Of a stretch of 6,316 nucleotides of DNA, positions 5,069-6,316 are shown piece after piece. The stretch lies in assembly GCA_018816605.1 (NCBI GenBank), contig JAHIVS010000004.1:1-6316 (forward strand), read 5' to 3'. The stretch comes from Pseudomonadota bacterium (GTDB lineage: Bacteria > Desulfobacterota > Desulfobacteria > Desulfobacterales > Desulfobacteraceae). Below the pieces are notes generated by a model. That model was not told the origin of the DNA. It saw nothing but the letters and a program-made list of their open reading frames with translations, and did not search any database. The number at the start of each line of letters is the position of its first letter. Positions within the stretch are counted from its first letter, which is position 1. The translations under genes and the position numbers were made by a program.

Positions 5069-6316
5069 AAACGTATTTTTATTTTCCGGTCAAGGGTCCC
5101 AATATTATCAGATGGGGGCAGAACTTTATCAAAACGACCCGGGATTCAAAAAGCATATGGACGCGCTGGACAAAATCGCCCAGGATCTCATCCACAGGTC
5201 TGTTGTCGATATGTTGTACAATGAAAACAATAAAAAAAACATGGTGTTTTCAAGAACCCTTTATACCCATCCGGCCATTTTCATGGTGGAGTATAGCCTT
5301 GCAAGAACCCTGATGGATCAGGAAATTGTGCCCGATTGTCTCATCGGGGCGAGTCTGGGGGAATATGTGTGTATGGCCCTGGCCCGGGTGTTGCCGGCGG
5401 AAGAGATCCTGACCCTCTTGATTCGCCACGGCAGGATTGTGGAAGAAACCTGTGAGCCCGGCAGCATGATCGGCATCATTGAAGATCCCGGGTTATATGA
5501 AAGTGATCCTGTCATTTTCAAAAATTCCACCCTGGTGGGCATTAATTTTGACCGGCATTTTGTTGTATCCGGTTTCAGAAAAGATTTGATGAAAATTTCG
5601 GCCCATCTGACGGAGACCGGAAAATTGTTCCAGGAGTTGCCCATTTCCCACGGATTCCATTCTCCCAATATTGATCCGGCCTTTGCCCGGTGCGAGCAAA
5701 CCGTTTCGCCGGGCCGAATCCAATTGCCCCAAATCGATATGATCTCCTGTTTGACAGGGAAAAAACGGATTGCCGTTGACCAAAGCTGTTTCTGGGCAAT
5801 TGCCAGGCAGCCCATTCTTTTCCCCCAGGCCCTGAAAACCCTTTGCCAAGAGATCCCCGGCGATTATAATATGATTGATCTGGGTCCTGCAGGCACCTAT
5901 GCCGGTTTCACCCGGCAGAACAAGGTGCTGGGTGAAAATTCCAGAATTTACCATGTCATGACCCATTTTGGAAATGGGCTGCGCAATCTTACCAAGATAA
6001 AGCATGAACTGAAAGCCATGCCCGGCGGCAGTGCCAAGCCGGTTCACATGAAAAGAAAGGTTTTTCCTATGAAAGCTGTATTGTTTCCCGGTCAGGGATC
6101 CCAGAGAAGGGGCATGGGCAGAGAGATGTTTGCCCGATTTCCGGACCGGGTACAGGCCGCAGATGAGATTCTTGGCTATTCCATTGAATCCTTGTGTGTG
6201 ACCGACCCTGAAAACAGACTGAACCATACCCGATACACCCAGCCGGCCCTGTTTGTGGTGAATGCCCTGACCTATCTTGCGGCCCTTGAAACCGGGGGGA
6301 AACTGCCCGATTATGC
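5061..6316 (+). CDS. tandem acyltransferase of a trans-AT PKS: acyl-hydrolase-like AT1 followed by AT2 (partial)
   Basis: The gene runs off the right edge; 418 codons are visible. AT1 (residues about 4-315) opens with FLFSGQGSQYYQMG, has the nucleophile motif GASLGEY with Ser98 and the catalytic His200 in SHGFHSPNIDP. Malonyl transferases usually read GHSxGE and keep an arginine before the Gly of an RG pair that binds the malonate carboxylate. Here that pair is HG (His123-Gly124), and Ala97 replaces His. Both changes point to the acyl hydrolase branch, which removes acyl groups from stalled ACPs. After a linker, AT2 starts at about Met337 with VLFPGQGSQRRGMG and YTQPALFVVNAL; the window ends just before its nucleophile motif, so its malonyl specificity is presumed. 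The product should act in trans in the cytoplasm on all modules lacking an AT. The ATG lies inside the end of the ATPase-like gene (ATGAATAA overlap). Whether further domains follow AT2 is unknown. Confidence 0.93.
   Translation, partial: MNKNVFLFSGQGSQYYQMGAELYQNDPGFKKHMDALDKIAQDLIHRSVVDMLYNENNKKNMVFSRTLYTHPAIFMVEYSLARTLMDQEIVPDCLIGASLGEYVCMALARVLPAEEILTLLIRHGRIVEETCEPGSMIGIIEDPGLYESDPVIFKNSTLVGINFDRHFVVSGFRKDLMKISAHLTETGKLFQELPISHGFHSPNIDPAFARCEQTVSPGRIQLPQIDMISCLTGKKRIAVDQSCFWAIARQPILFPQALKTLCQEIPGDYNMIDLGPAGTYAGFTRQNKVLGENSRIYHVMTHFGNGLRNLTKIKHELKAMPGGSAKPVHMKRKVFPMKAVLFPGQGSQRRGMGREMFARFPDRVQAADEILGYSIESLCVTDPENRLNHTRYTQPALFVVNALTYLAALETGGKLPDY

Noticed and set aside
5493..6227. Minus-strand open frame of 244 codons (and shorter ones at 5318-5815 and 5575-5799)
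   Set aside because: They lie opposite the acyltransferase gene, whose motifs GQGSQ, GASLGE and GFHS are unmistakable. The minus-strand translations look like shadows.

Overview
The window lies inside a modular polyketide biosynthesis locus of the trans-acyltransferase (trans-AT) type, probably from a Gram-negative bacterium. Three hallmarks support this: a ketosynthase with a trans-AT-like active-site region and no acyltransferase in the visible part of its protein; a free-standing PfaD-type FMN enoyl reductase; and a separate protein carrying two acyltransferase domains in tandem. Base composition looks roughly balanced by eye. The overall style (trans-AT PKS beside a CtpC-like P-type ATPase homologue) would fit a deltaproteobacterium such as a Desulfobacter relative, but that is a low-confidence guess.

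The genes form two divergent groups around a 273-bp intergenic region (3359-3631). On the minus strand, in order of transcription, are a SAM-dependent methyltransferase (3358 to 2537), the PfaD-like enoyl reductase (2442 to 1087) and the start of a PKS protein that begins with an ACP-like domain followed by a ketosynthase (1016 to beyond base 1). On the plus strand are a P-type ATPase-like membrane protein (3632 to 5068) and, overlapping its stop by 8 bases, the tandem acyltransferase gene (5061 to beyond the right edge).

The likely division of labour is as follows. The second AT domain would load malonyl units onto the ACPs of the assembly line. The first AT domain lacks the usual malonate-binding arginine and has a GASLGE nucleophile motif, which fits an acyl hydrolase that clears stalled ACPs. 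The PfaD protein would reduce selected enoyl intermediates in trans, the ketosynthase protein would extend the chain, and the methyltransferase would tailor the product.

Two proteins have lost their defining catalytic residues while keeping open reading frames. The P-type ATPase homologue has no phosphorylation site (DKTGT), no transport helices of the TM3/TM4 region, no nucleotide-site HP motif and no TGD motif, yet keeps the actuator domain, the GDGIND motif and the C-terminal helices. It is translationally coupled to the AT gene. The ACP-like domain at the N terminus of the ketosynthase protein reads GIRP where a phosphopantetheine-bearing GIDS would be expected. These are the most unusual signals in the window. 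No tRNA, rRNA, CRISPR array or mobile element was seen.
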